64,000 nt of DNA from Branchiostoma floridae (taxonomy: Eukaryota; Chordata; Leptocardii; Amphioxiformes; Branchiostomatidae), in contig NC_049991.1 of assembly GCF_000003815.2 (NCBI RefSeq), positions 14,229,873 through 14,293,872 of the forward strand. Direction: 5' to 3'. The position numbers and the translations under genes were made by a program. How positions within the stretch are numbered: the stretch's first letter is position 1; each line of letters begins with the position of its first letter. The notes beneath the pieces are model-generated. The model did not search any database. It was given only the letters and a program-made list of their open reading frames with translations, and was not told the DNA's origin. This document shows positions 33,286 to 47,000 of the stretch, piece by piece.

Positions 33286-36200
33286 CCTAGGCCATACTTT
33301 AAAGCTTAGCCAAAGGTAGTTTAATTGAAGATGAATATAATTAGACAGCAATTGTGTTAAGTGATTCCTAATTTTCATAATTAATGAAGTTTTATGTTTT
33401 ATATATCTTTTGATCTGATGATGCTACGGACACCAAATCATTGGAGTGTTAGATACATAGGTCTTGGGCTAACAAAGAAGTGTCAGAAGGTTGGGGCCCC
33501 TAAGAACGATAACAGGGCAAGTGTAGCTTAATGCTTAAATTCACCCATTGAGCCTCACAGTGCACCAGTGCTATTGTAATCGAACCAGTACTGTTTTAAA
33601 AATCTTTGATATGGACATGACTTTGATATGGATATTGTGCTGCTTTTGTCCTACTGCCAGATGTTTTTCCATCTAGATATCTAGCTACATAAAGCAAGTG
33701 TTTTGTTGGCTTTGTTTTGTTTTGTTTTAAAAGCATTTGCATCATGCTCAACATTGATAAAGTAGTTCACAGTGAAGACCAGTTACACATGTATGTTTGT
33801 CCCTGTACTGTGGTGATATACTTGAAGGAGAAATGTCTATAAAAAGGCATTTGAAATGTCAATCAAATAACTATGAATGATCAAGAAAGTTGGCAATAGA
33901 CATATAATGTGTATTGGCCTTGACTCCTGATTACCCAAATCGTATGATCTATACGGGTTTGGGGTGGTTTCGTGCCATCGATGATTTCAGAAAATGTATC
34001 CTAACAATTTATTTTCAATTTTCTATATTACACGACAAATTGATGACCTTTCTTGCCGAGAAGGCCATTATCCTACTAGTAGGAAAAGTCGTCTTTTCCG
34101 TACATCAGCCTTGAAAGAAATTGCCCTTAACAGCATTTCAATGAAATTGTTTCTAATGACGGTTTTTACTAAAAATGACGGTCAGTGGCAAGGCACCCCT
34201 TTCCACCGGAAACATTGAATTGTCTGGAAATCAATGTTAAGACAAGCGCTAGCACCTTTCAATTACATTTTGAAGTCTGGCAGGCCGATGCTTTGAGTGA
34301 CCCACTCCTTGAAGTTTAATCGTGAAAGAATATTTAATTCCCTCTTGATAGAGCTGACATCTTGGTTCAGGAAACCTTGGCTATGTATATGTACAACTAA
34401 CAACATGTACAGAGGAATCAGTCTACAGTATTAGATACAGCAGCCACAATTTACAACAAAATTCTTTTCCTAAGGATTATACCACACGTACAACCACTGG
34501 CTTAAAAACAATCAAAATGGTTTTTGACCTGGCAGATCAGCTCTATTATACCTTAATGCTGAAAATATGTCGGAGGCTGGACGTCAAAGCTACAACCATG
34601 TGTAATTTTGACGAGAATTTCATTATTCTGTCGGCAAAATTTGCCGGAAAATGTAGGGAATAGCATTTCAGACAGTCGTGATAAAAAATTTAGCTCAATA
34701 TGGCACCACCATTTTGCCACTTTCATTGTGTAACGAATATGATCAGGAAACTACACCTACCGGTAGTTGTAAAAACCCACAAAAATGGATCATATCAAAA
34801 TTACATGACATTCCTCTATATATGACACATATAACACAATCTTGGTAGAAAGGCCGACAATTCAGGTCTAAAGCAGCTGTAATTAACTCGGATGAAACTT
34901 CATCCAACTGACGTGTGACAAACGTTTCCTTAGCAATGCGTTGCTAAGGACCGCAGAGTGATCGATTCGAACTGCATAGAAAACCTGTTCAAAAACTGTT
35001 CGATACAGGTCATGGCGTGCCGGCTAACCTAGGTTTGGTAGGTCTAGAATTTAGTTACCCATAACAATTCAATAATTACTGCATTGAATTTATTGCAAGG
35101 GGGGCTTAAACCGTGTTATTATGATGCCACGGGCAGAAATTAACTTGATTTTCTGAAAAATTCAATGATCACTATCACCATTGGGAAATCAGAAGGGATA
35201 ATGTTTTGTGTGCTATGTTCATTGAATAATACTTATAAGCAACCATCATAAAATACATGATGGTTGCTTTTAATCTGTAGTATTTTAGTGTTGTTGGTGA
35301 ATGGTGATATAAGCACTTGAAGGGGAAAAGTAGGTGTCTAGGGTAAGTGGCTGTGATGGGGAACTTGTGGTTGTTTTTATTTGTCAGGTTTGACTGATGC
35401 TTGTAGGGCCTTCACACTGAAACCAAATCAGCAGGAATCAAGCAAAACCAGCCGGAATGAAGTATTTACAAAATTTGTGCCACATTCAGGGCCATTCGGT
35501 AGGGAATTCCAAATGAACCTTATATCCCCTTCACATGAGAAGGATGAGCCAGAATGCCGTCAGAATGAAAATTCTTTTCTATTCCTGTGAATTCGTAGTG
35601 TATTCTAGACATTCTCACTGAGCATTCCAGATATTCTTTCGGCCACATTCTGGCAGGATTTGAGATGGCTCAGTATCGTTTCAGTTCTCCATCGAATGAA
35701 ATAAGATATTTCGATTAATGTTGGAATGCAGTAGAATGCAGTCAAACTGCAGTTAGACCAGTTAAAATACACTTAGAATCCACTATGAATGCCATTCGAT
35801 ATTTCTCCACTTCGAATGCACCTCAACAGTTCTTAACATGTCAAAAACTTTCTGTCTAGCCAAAAGAACGGGCACAAATAGCTGGAAAGCAGTTAGAAAT
35901 TTTGGAACACACTACAAATTGCCAGGAATTGCTACGAATAAAAAAAGAATTTTCATTCCGACAGTATTCCGGCTCATTCGTGCTCTCGTGTGAGGGGGGC
36001 TTAAACTGATGCTTATGCATTCAGAAGTTCAGATTTAGTCTTTGTGAAGGTCTACATGTACTTTAAGGTTTGGAGATAACTATAATTGCTTTGGTAGTAA
36101 GTGTAGGTAAATAGTCTGGTTTATCTAGTTTACCTATTATAATAATAATGGTTCTCTGACTTCATAAAATATGAAACATTGTGTATGCCAGATCTAGAGA

Positions 36201-36667
36201 GCCTGTGGCAAGTGATTTTGATATTTCTGAGCTTTGCATGTCACTTTGCATGTCTTGAAGTAACAATTAATTCCAATATGATCTACCTACCCAGTACTAG
36301 TTGCTTGGGCTACCAGGGAATTGTCTCTGTGGTAGGTTCCCTTGGCACACCGTGACTAATCCTTGGTAAACATACACTTAAGACAGCTACTGAATCCCAC
36401 CCACATGATAGACCTCAGGCCCCTGGAGGCTTCATAGTTAGAATCTTCTTGGGATGGCCCATACAGGGAACCTGGGCCCCATGCATACTCCTAGAAAATC
36501 TTCATTAGTCACACATGAGTTCCCAGCAAATTTGACAAAGCAGGCTAACTATGATGCCTGGCTAACAATCTCCAGATCCCTGCCCTTGTGTTTGGTACAG
36601 TCACATTACCAAATTGGGCGGGTCAGACAGTTTTTGGGAATGAAAATATATAACATGATGACAACTA

Positions 36668-36870
36668 TCATAATTCCACGAGGTGCCATAATACCGCCAC
36701 TTTAAAAAACGTTAGCATAGAGGTCTTCCCAAGATTGTCTTGAACACCGAATGTTAAATATCTCAAATGTAATACAATTCAGATATTTAGGTGTTGAAGA
36801 CAATCTTGAGATGGCCTCTATAACAACGCTTTTTGAGGTGGCGGTATAATGGCACCTGGTGGAATTATGC
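36668..36870. mobile_element. Near-palindromic MITE
   Basis: Imperfect inverted repeat with arms of about 90 bp: ATAATTCCACGAGGTGCCAT and ACCGCCAC on the left, their complements on the right, and CAAGATTGTCTT in both arms. The whole unit can fold into one long hairpin. Confidence 0.85.
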
Positions 36871-38136
36871 GAATGTATGTTAATAATATACTATAAAAGA
36901 CAACACATTATTTTTAAAGAGTGTCCAAAATAGTCATCAGTACTTGAGTTTATTTCTTGATAAACACTTTCATTTCCGCAAACATCCCAACTGGGCCTGG
37001 TTTGGAAATGTGTGACCAAGTAGGTGTGACCTTAGCATAACACAAGCTCACTTGGAACTCCTCCCAGGAGACCTAGGGAGTCAGGCTACCCTACATGATG
37101 TGCCTACCAGCTGTGTCACTTTGGGTTTGACTTCCTTTCTGAGAGCATTGGAAGACGAAGTGTCCCCTGGAAGACAAAGTGTTCCACATTTTCTATAATG
37201 AGTGGGTTACAGTGTGTATGACACATTAACAGGGTTATAGGTTTGTTTCGGCAGTAAACGTTTGGAAATTTTTGTGGGTTTTGCAGGCCTCTTCAATAGC
37301 TCTTTTTTCCTGGTCGTTAGAAAGGCAGTTAGAAATAAGATGTATAATAATTATATTTTCATCTTCCACTGGTTTTGAAATACAATAGTTACAGATTCAT
37401 TCGCCCACATGTAGCTTTTTGATTATCAAAGCTTTTTGGTTGGGAAGAGAAAAAATATGGAATAATTGAAACGGCAATAGGCAAGTAGTGCAGTCTCCTG
37501 CTAGGCAAAAAAGACCGGACCAGTTTAAGTCAGTTGGTGGCACCTGAACCTCACTGTTACATAATCATAAACATAGAAGCGTCCTCAATCCTTGGTGAAT
37601 ATAAATGTGCTTTTCAATATACATTTTTTAAATGATTTTATACATCTTGATAGTACTTCACATTTTATGTACATACCTCACTGATTTAAACTACAGCATC
37701 ACCTAGTACCAGACAAATTGGGCAATGTGAGAGTCAGCTAACCCTGGAATATTATACCATAGCCAGTTGCCAAGGCATAGGATGAACTAAGTGCTAAGTA
37801 ATGGTAATTGCCTAGGCCTCACCTCGATGGAACAGATTTACCTACAGAGTTAAGAATGCCCAGTAGCCATGCAGAGTCTTCAAGCAATGCTAAGGCGCAA
37901 AACCACAGGTATACAGCCTTGACCATAGTCATGGGCAATGAGGCAAGCAAATACCCAGTATACAAATTTAAAAGAAAAAGTGTGCCAAAAGGTAAGATTC
38001 CGCCTGCGAAAGGAAGAGGACATGAAACTAGAAAAATGTACGGTAGATCTGACTCCAAGTATAGGGAAACTTGCTAAACTTGTCAACATCTACCTAAAGT
38101 TAAAGTGTTTTTGAATTCGCGGAAGGCTCCCAACAC

Positions 38137-38250
38137 ATGACCAAAGAAATTCGATGGGGGAAATCCAAGTGCGCTCACTGCCAAGGACAGCAGACACTGT
38201 GTCATGTCCTGAACATGTGCCCATATGCATTGGCCCTATTAAATAAAGGA
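38137..38250 (+). pseudogene. Scrap of a LINE C-terminus (zinc-knuckle-like)
   Basis: One frame reads WGKSKCAHCQGQQTLCHVLN and then MCPYALALLNKG. The CxxC...HVLNxC pattern is typical of the C-terminal zinc-binding motif of some non-LTR retrotransposon proteins. No reverse transcriptase is attached. Confidence 0.4.
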
Positions 38251-38416
38251 CAGGTATACCTGGAAACATAACCTTATGGAACCCTCAAACTGTCCGGCAG
38301 GTTTTTGTTGTCCCAAGGTGACAACAGAAGACAGGTTTGACATGCAGCTACTGGTGAATAACCTGGGCCACTTCCTTCTGATATAGATGAGTTTCTATAT
38401 TTTTACTACCTTAGAT

Positions 38417-39455
38417 GAGGGTCTGCATGCTCTTTTGCGTAAGGCGTAGGCAGGCCTTTTAATTTCCCGTAATTCGTAGGGAAGCTTTTTTATTTCACAT
38501 AATTCGTAGTGAGGATGGAAACTTTACCGTAAAGCGTAGCCAGTGCATTTCACGTAAAGCGTAATCTAGTCAAAAAATTTTACGTAAAACGCAATCAAGC
38601 CTAAAAATTACCCGTAAATCGTAGTCTGGCCTCCCAAATTTCGTAAGTCGAAGCGTAGTCTACCAGTAAATTTTAGCCCCTCAAAACAAAGGAAATTGCG
38701 TTTCAAACTGAAGGATCAAGATTTCAAAATTTTGCCGGACCTTCCTTGCGACTCTTTTCACCTTCGGTCAATTGACATGGTAAAAATTGTTTGGGTGGCC
38801 TCGCCCTCGAAAACCTTTTTGCTAATAGAATGTCATTGAAGTTAGCTTAGTCTGCGAACAAAATTTGCCCATCAAAATGCAGGAAATATCATTTTAGAGG
38901 GTCAAGATTTCAAAATTTTCATGGTCCTCCCTTGCGCCGCCTCACGCCTTCGGCGCTCGAAATTCTGAAAATGATGTTGCGAGATGTGACGTGTCAACCG
39001 CAAACACCCTTTTTTGCTGATAGAAATTTCATTTAACTTAGCTTTATATAATAGCCAGAAAAAAGTAGGAAATCGTGTTTCAGGGGGTCATTTTCCCGGA
39101 CTTCTCTTGCGACGCCTCGCCCCTACGGCGCTCGACATGGTCAAAATCTGTTGGGTGGCTTACACTGAGCCCCTAGGAATCTTTGATTAGATATGCCATT
39201 TACTTTGGCTTTGTCTACCAGCAAAAATTTCCCCTCAAAATGCAGGAAATAGTGTTTCAGAGAGTCAAAATTTCAAAATCTTCCCAGCGGAGCATGCCCC
39301 CGCCCCTGTCGAGTGTTCCAGAATTTAGCGTAAACCTTGCCGGCCTTTCTGAATTTAGCGTAAAACGTTGCCGGCCTTCGGAATTTAACGTAAAACGTTG
39401 TCGACCGTCCTGAATTTAGCGTAAAGCGTTGCCAGGACCCCCCATGCAGACCCTC
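38417..39455. mobile_element. 1.04-kb non-autonomous element with 6-bp target duplication
   Basis: Ends GAGGGTCTGCATG and its exact inverted copy CATGCAGACCCTC, flanked by TTAGAT on both sides (38,411-38,416 and 39,456-39,461). Subterminal regions carry many degenerate CGTAAAGCGTAG words, and the middle has three diverged units of the type CTTGCGACGCCTCGCC. No open frame of note. The superfamily is not assigned. Confidence 0.88.
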
Positions 39456-39461
39456 TTAGAT

Positions 39462-41850
39462 TCTTTAGGTTGGGAGCACTTGTGTGAGGAAAGGTCTTGG
39501 TAAAATTTGAGTCACAGAACACAGTGCTTTAGATTTTATAATATTGGTGCATAACGGTATAATATGATAATAAGACGCAGATCTGTCTGGTTGTTTGGCT
39601 GTTTAGTATTTGGTACAATGTAGATCTGTCAGGTTGCTTGAATCTGAACTCAGTTTCAAGTATCTCTTGGTCGAACAGATAACCTAACGGAAGTTATCCT
39701 CTTTTTGAAGGAATAATATCAAATATGTTTATGCTGTCTAGTCTGTGATGCCCCAGCTTTCACAACAGATGTTCCTCCCACCACCACTCCTCCAAGAAAA
39801 CAGAGGGTTGAGTCCTGGTTTATCCATTGGGATGCTGGGGTCAGGTGAATGACCCAGGAAGCCTTGGCCAGCCACCATGAAATTATAACTTAAAAAATGC
39901 ATTCCTGAGAAGAAATGCTCAAATTACATTGTTCTAGAGCATGCAAAGTGGTCACATTCTTACACTGTTTATAAATTTAAAAAAAAACTCAATTGGTTTA
40001 CTATTCTTTACTACAACTGAACTGAACTACGATGTGCCTATACATCATCATCATCATCATGGGTTACCCCCATATAACCCCGCGAGGGGCAAAGTAGGGG
40101 GGGGAGCTGAGGTCCCGGGTTAGACTGTGGTATGATAATAATACTCTGGTGTATTACTACTACTAGCAGCCAGTAGGTACCCAAATTTGTTTGAGCAATG
40201 TGGATGTTTTACATGCTCGAGGCACCTCCTCAAACACGGGACCCCTGTTTTATGTATATAGTGCGGGGAAATATTTCCTATTTCAGGTACAAAATTTAGA
40301 CACACAAGTCTTCCTTATATTAGACACACAAGTCTTCCTTATAAAATGATGGACTAATCCAACACAGCAATATCCCATATGTTTCAGGTCAGTTTTCACT
40401 CCCCCAGTGCAAGTTGACTGTAATATTGCAACAGACTTGCAAACTCCTATGTGTCAAAGATAAACGGCATAGCATAGAAACTAAATTAGTTTGTGGCTAT
40501 ATGACAGTTGGGACTGTACTCCTGAATCTTTCTGCATCCTGTTGAGGGCAATTGACTGACATGAGTTGGGAGAAAATGGTGTGGAAAAGGACGTCTCTTG
40601 CAACTAGCCTGGGCAACCTCACAGTAATAGTCTGCACATGGATTATCATCTTCAAGTAGATGTGAGGATCCCACTCAGTCTCAGTGTTTTGGACATCGTC
40701 TTTGCAACACCCTTAAGTAAAGTTTCACACATTTAAAAAAATTCACCATGTGAAGGAGGCTTAAAAGGCAATGACATGTGTAAAACACTTAGTCTAAGTT
40801 AGATCCTTACATCTGCTTGGAGAGTGACAAAGGGCTTGGAGTGTAACACACACCTACAAGAGGAGGACAGACAGTGTCAACCACAGTTCAGCCATGTGGC
40901 ATCTGTTCTCCCTAGATAAACAATCCAAGTCCTGTTCACATGTGATGGAACTTAAAGTGGGATGAACTATACAAAATGTACATTTCTACACTTTGAAATT
41001 TTGTAATGACATGATAATGTTTCCAAAGAGTCAACATTTAAAAAAGGGGATCATATACATTGCACAAACTGTATCAGATCTATAGGACTCTACAGGGATG
41101 TTCCCTGTATGGAAGTATACTACCTGACCCCTTGACCCTTGGAACAGACAAGGATTGGAAGTTTCCCCCAGTGGTTTTGTGGGCTGCCAGCACATATTGT
41201 GTACAGACTTCGAAATGACTGACAGAGTCAGATGTTCCAGCCTCTCACTGTTTTTCAGTGGAAATCCTTTCACCCACCCCACCCTGCCATTCACCTAGGA
41301 CAAGTTGAAAGAAAGTATTGAAAGTATCCAGGGCCCCACTGTAAAGCAGTGTGGTTACACTGAGTTGGGCTACCCTGGCTAAAGAAAACAGAATTTGAAA
41401 AAAAAAAAAATTAAAATAAAAGTTACCAGAGGAAACTTTTCCTTTATCTTTGTTACAAAACATAAGTTTTACTTAAGGAGTATATTCCCCAAGTAGATTT
41501 TATACCGGTAAGATTTTCTTGTTATTCAGGTAATATGGCATTACCAGTACATGATAATGACTGGTTTGAAATATGTAAGCTAAGCAATTACTTGTGTTAG
41601 TATTCTGTTTGTTCATATATGCCCCTGTGGGACAATCATGCCTTGCTTATACAGAGTAAGCTACCTACTGACAAATTTTGTCTGGACTCCTACATTGCTT
41701 TATCAAAGTTTATGAGTATATTGACCTAGAAAATAGAGGTCCTGGGTTCAAATCCCTTGACAATTTGAGCTGTTTACAGGGCTTCCCTTAATGAATACTC
41801 CATCCAATTGTACAAATGGGGGTTGGGGAGGTAATAGGTGGTGGGAGGAT
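39462..41850. other. Interior of the inserted block, no gene recognised
   Basis: AT-rich sequence with a TCATCATCATCATCAT run near 40,045 and a B-box-like GGGTTCAAATCCC near 41,752 that may belong to an old SINE. No supportable coding exon. Confidence 0.45.
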
Positions 41851-42240
41851 AATCTCCAAGCAGATCCTACGGTAGCATAAGATGGTATCAAAAGCTGGCA
41901 GAGAGTGAAGCCGGCCTAGGAGTGTGTTCGGCTACCGGGGATCTGCCTCCACTGAAACAGGGAGGAGCATTTCTATTCAACAATGGTGTTGCTGCCCCTA
42001 CCTGTTGCCAGTGACTAACACATGTCCCAGTTGGAAGTTAGCACCAAACAGGAAGGAGGACAATTAGCACCTACACTGCAAGTACAGTTTGATTGGGAAA
42101 CAATTGGATGTTAATAGCCTTTGTTCTAGCCGACTGGGGCAGATTCTACATGGCAAATGGACACCTCTTGGCTTACTATACTCCTTGGCCAGTTTGGTAC
42201 TATTTTATGCCATTGTAGGATCTGCTTGGAGATTAGTGGG
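41851..42240. mobile_element. MITE, AATCTCCAAGCAGATCCTAC ends, copy 1
   Basis: Left end AATCTCCAAGCAGATCCTAC; the right end is its inverted match GTAGGATCTGCTTGGAGATT. Homology extends about 70 bp inward through GTACCAAACTGGC words. A second, shorter copy lies at 43,186-43,343. Confidence 0.75.
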
Positions 42241-42487
42241 AGGAGAGGATTGGGCTCTGTCCCGGACACAGTGGATAACAACCCACGGTGTCAGAAAGGC
42301 TATGTGATTATCAAGATGGTATAATGTCAGTATGACATACTAGTATGAAAGAACGAGGATGCAATTATAACCTCCTTGGTCAGTTTGGCTTTGCAATGAT
42401 TTATGCTCGACCTTCTTGTTGTACAGATTCTGTTATAGAAGATAGATATTCAATAAAGAAACAAATTTCTTTTCCTGGCAAGCCCAT

Positions 42488-42493
<6 letters not shown>

Positions 42494-42535
<42 letters not shown>
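42494..42535. repeat. (AC)n microsatellite
   Basis: Uninterrupted AC dinucleotide run of about 42 bp. Confidence 0.97.
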
Positions 42536-42536
<1 letters not shown>

Positions 42537-42710
42537 GGTACTTGTCTTACTGGCAGGATGCTATCAAGGCCCCAGACAGAGTTATATTTCCACTTTCCCA
42601 AAGGGGAAGCCAGAGGGGACTCACTGGTCTGGCAGGGTTGAGGAGATTAGCAATTACTATGCCTGTCAATCAGCAGTTTTGTCTCCGGCTGAGCGCCATA
42701 TATACATACT

Positions 42711-42800
42711 TTATATATATATATATATACATACAAACTTTATCAATGGTCTTATATATATATATATATATATATATAAGACCATTGATAAAGTTTGTTC
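42711..42800. repeat. (TA)n palindrome
   Basis: A TA run is flanked by perfect inverted arms: CAAACTTTATCAATGGTCTT at 42,736 and its complement ending near 42,799. It is prone to cruciform formation and to assembly error. Confidence 0.93.
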
Positions 42801-42971
42801 TTAGCCCAAGTCTAGAAATGAAATTGCAGTGGTAAAAAAGAGATTTACGTTTTAGCTGGTTTGCAAGTTAAGAGTTCTATGCACATCCAAGGATGTGGTT
42901 ATTGATCATCTTAGCAGAGGTCCAGATAGGCATTCGATAATTTCTTTCTCTCCCAGAAGGGTGCACACTGA

Positions 42972-43031
42972 TAGCCTGGTATCCAGCCGTAATATAGCCT
43001 GGGAGCTTTATTACAGCTGGATACCAGGCTA
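42972..43031. mobile_element. 60-bp hairpin MITE
   Basis: Perfect 16-bp inverted ends TAGCCTGGTATCCAGC around a 28-base loop. Confidence 0.8.
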
Positions 43032-43185
43032 GCACACAGTGTGTTCACTGGTGACATTACACAATGCAATGTATACAGTCATGTACATGGCTGCAAGTGG
43101 CCCCAGGCATCAGAAACTATAGGGGAGCTCCTAGGGGAAACAAGAAGGATCATGAAAGGGACCTTCAACCAACAGATGTTATACT

Positions 43186-43343
43186 CATCTAATCTCGAAG
43201 CAGACACTACAATGGCAAAAGATAGTACCAAACTGGCCAAGGAGTGTAGTCATCCAAAAGGTGTCCATTTGCGCCGGTAGCAAAACTCCTCACACAGCCA
43301 GCTTTAGATACTATCTTATGCTACTATAGGATCTGCTTGGAGC
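43186..43343. mobile_element. MITE, AATCTCGAAGCAGACACTAC ends, copy 2
   Basis: Same family as 41,851-42,240. It shares CAAACTGGCCAAGGAGTGTA and AAGGTGTCCATTTGC and ends AGGATCTGCTTGGAG. Shorter and internally deleted. Confidence 0.7.
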
Positions 43344-43858
43344 CCAAGGTATGTGTGCTTTCCCAGACAGCTAGCCTATTAGGGTTGTTTCATTGCTTTG
43401 TGAGGTACAAAAGTGCACACAATCTTCTAAACAAGGAGAGACTAAGCAGACAGGGCATCCCAGGCCTGTGATTACACACTTGAATTGCAATTTCATGCCA
43501 AGGTCTGGGAACATACTACTACTAGTAGACATTCTGTCACATTGGCTGACATGATGCATGTGTACTGTAGCAAGTGGCTTTAGTGATGTCACATGGGAAA
43601 CTCCCTAACAATCAATCTGTCACACCTACTTACTTAGATAAACTAGAGGCTACTGGTATTAAGTACAGTATAGAGGTGCCTTGAAAAAGCAATGGCAATG
43701 CAGTGTTTCATCACTATTGATCATGTAGTACAAGTTTGTAAGAAATTGTACATAACAAGGCAACTAAACACTGTGTGAATGACTGTAATGATGACTCAAT
43801 TATCCAAAGGAGATCAACTGCGTCGTCCTAAAAACATTTCCTGCCAACAGAATTGTCA

Positions 43859-43958
43859 NNNNNNNNNNNNNNNNNNNNNNNNNNNNNNNNNNNNNNNNNN
43901 NNNNNNNNNNNNNNNNNNNNNNNNNNNNNNNNNNNNNNNNNNNNNNNNNNNNNNNNNN
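43859..43958. other. Assembly gap (100 N)
   Basis: Exactly 100 N, the conventional size for a gap of unknown length. It lies just left of the satellite. Confidence 0.99.
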
Positions 43959-44028
43959 CACTAGTCATTATGGGCATACATGTTGGAGGGTAGAATTAAA
44001 AATCTCCGACTTCCCTTGCAATAATTTG

Positions 44029-47000
44029 GGTCTTCGAATTCAGCGCTCAATATGTTGAAGGCATTGCCCTAAAAAAATTGACCGTGTATACATGTACGTT
44101 GCCCCACCTCACGGCAAATGGGTCGTTGCAAATCCTTTTCCGTATTTTCTATGGATTCGTTGCCCCACTTGATACCTAATGAAGAGTGCGAATGTCTAAT
44201 GAAAGTTAAATATCAAATGAAAGTTAATGAATTAAGTTAAAGATTTCTCATCCTACGCTTGATATAAGCCACCAAATCTAAACTTGTAGTAAAATGTGCA
44301 GTGAACGAATTCTGAGAGTGTTATACTGGCTATGGTTTACTTCGCCATTTCTATACAGGATACACACGAACGGGAACAGTGCCAATCTCAAAAAAACAAC
44401 GTTAGACATGCATCTTGCGGAACAGTTCCTCAACCTCAAGCATACACATTGTCCAAAAATGGTAATTTGCTCTCCTGTCAGAGCCAAAAAGAGCATTTTT
44501 CACAAAGAATACAGGTGTCATGAAAAGACGTTTGATTTCCTCGGAATCAACTTCATTGCATGCGGAACAGTTCCTCAACATCTGACATACGCATTGTTTG
44601 TTGAAAAATGTTAATTTGCTCTCCTGAGCCAAAAAGAGCCTTTTTCGCAAAAAATACAGGTTTCCCAAAACAATGTCCGATTTCCTCGGAATCAACTTCA
44701 TTGCATGCGGAACGGTTCCTCGACATAAGACATACACATTGTTTGTCGAAAAATGGTCATTTGCTCTCCTGAGCCAAAAAGAGCATTTTTCACAAAAAAT
44801 TCCCTTTTCGTAAAACAATGTCTGATTTTCTCGGAACCAACTTTATTGCATGCGGAACGGTTCCTCGACATCAGACATACACATTGTTTGTTGAAAAATG
44901 GTCATTTGATCTCCTGAGCCCAAAACAGCATTTTTCACAAAAAATACACGTTTCATAAAACAATGTCCGATTTTCTCGGAACCAACTCTATTGCATGCGG
45001 AACGGTTCCTCGACATCAGACGTACACATTGTTTGTCGAAAAATGGTCATTTGCTCTCCTGAGTCAAAAAGAGCATTTTTCATTAAAAAAAATACACGTT
45101 TCGCAAGAGAATGTCTGATTTTCTCGGAACCAACTTTATTGCATGCGGAACGGTTCCTCGACATCAGACGTACACATTGTTTGTCGAAAAATGGTAATTT
45201 GCTCTCCTGAGCCAAAAAGAGCATTTTTCATAAAAAAAATACACGTTTCGCAAGAGAATGTCTGATTTTCTCGGAACCAACTTTATTGCATGCGGAACGG
45301 TTCCTCGACATCAGACATACACATTGTTTGTCGAAAAATGGTCATTTGATCTCCTGAGCCAAAAAGAGCATTTTTTGCAAAAAATACAGGTTTCGCGAAA
45401 CAATGTCCGATTTTCTCGGAACCAACTTTATTGCATGCGGAACGGTTCCTCGACATCAGACATACACATTGTTTGTCGAAAAATGGTCATTTGCTCTCCT
45501 GAGCCAAAAAGAGCATTTTTCACAAAAAATACACGTTTCGTAAAACAATGTCTGATTTTCTCGGAACCAACTTTATTGCATGCGGAACGGTTCCTCGACA
45601 TCAGACATACACATTGTTTGTTGAAAAATGGTCATTTGCTCTCCTGAGCCAAAAAGAGCATTTTTCACAAAAAAATACAGGTTTCGCGAAACAATGTCCG
45701 ATTTTCTCGGAACCAACTTTATTGCATGCGGAACGGTTCCTCGACATCAGACATACACATTGTTTGTTGAAAAATGGTCATTTGATCTCCTGAGCCAAAA
45801 AGAGCATTTTTCACAAAAAAATACAGGTTTCGCGAAACAATGTCCGATTTTCTCGGAACCAACTTTATTGCATGCGGAACGGTTCCTCGACATCAGACAT
45901 ACACATTGTTTGTCGAAAAATAGTCATTTGATCTCCTGAGCCAAAAAGAGCATTTTTTGCAAAAAATACAGGTTTCGCGAAACAATGTCCGATTTTCTCG
46001 GAACCAACTTTATTGCATGCGGAACGGTTCCTCGACATCAGACATACACATTGTTTGTCGAAAAATGGTCATTTGATCTCCTGAGCCAAAAAGAGCATTT
46101 TTCACAAAAAATACACGTTTCGTAAAACAATGTATGATTTTCTCGGAACCAACTTTATTGCATGCAATGCTTTGGGTCTTCGAATTCAGCGCTCAATATG
46201 TTGAAGGCATTGCCCTAAAAAAATTGACCGTGTATACATGTACGTTGCCCCACCTCACGGCAAATGGGTCGTTGCAAATCCTTTTCCGTATTTTCTATGG
46301 ATTCGTTGCCCCACTTGATACCTAATGAAGAGTGCGAATGTCTAATGAAAGTTAAATATCAAATGAAAGTTAATGATTTAAGTTAAAGATTTCTCATCCT
46401 ACGCTTGATATAAGCCACCAAATCTAAACTTGTAGTAAAATGTGCAGTGAACGAATTCTGAGAGTGTTATACTGGCTATGGTTTACTTCGCCATTTCTAT
46501 ACAGGATACACACGAACGGGAACAGTGCCAATCTCAAAAAAAAAACGTTAGACATGCATCTTGCGGAACAGTTCCTCAACCTCAAGCATACACATTGTCG
46601 AAAAATGGTAATTTGCTCTCCTGTCAGAGCCAAAAAGAGCATTTTTCACAAAGAATACAGGTGTCATGAAAAGACGTTTGATTTCCTCGGAATCAACTTC
46701 ATTGCATGCGGAACAGTTCCTCAACATCTGACATACGCATTGTTTGTTGAAAAATGTTAATTTGCTCTCCTGAGCCAAAAAGAGCCTTTTTCGCAAAAAA
46801 TACAGGTTTCCCAAAACAATGTCCGATTTCCTCGGAATCAACTTCATTGCATGCGGAACGGTTCCTCGACATAAGACATACACATTGTTTGTCGAAAAAT
46901 GGTCATTTGCTCTCCTGAGCCAAAAAGAGCATTTTTCACAAAAAATTCCCTTTTCGTAAAACAATGTCTGATTTTCTCGGAACCAACTTTATTGCATGCG

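Larger units (their letters stand above)
33290..38410. other. Interior of the inserted block, no gene recognised
   Basis: About 5.1 kb of AT-rich sequence with no convincing exon. Features seen: the MITE at 36,668-36,870, a LINE scrap at 38,137-38,250, a short palindrome CCTTAGCAATGCGTTGCTAAGG-like at 34,930-34,951, and a possible diverged TIR element at about 35,405-36,002 with AGGGCCTTCACAC-like ends. Confidence 0.5.

Noticed and set aside
32974-33378. Frame with repeats of the type FPEFCRILAQ in the left inverted end, and its counterpart at 50,442-50,780
   Set aside because: Translation of the EcoRI/PstI minisatellite in both ends; no domain and no initiation or splice context.
34930-34951. 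RFX X-box-like palindrome as a regulatory site
   Set aside because: The half-sites are in an unusual order and there is no gene nearby; a short palindrome alone is not enough.
37808-38077. 89-codon plus-strand frame
   Set aside because: No recognisable motif, no splice support, and the antisense frames are equally open.
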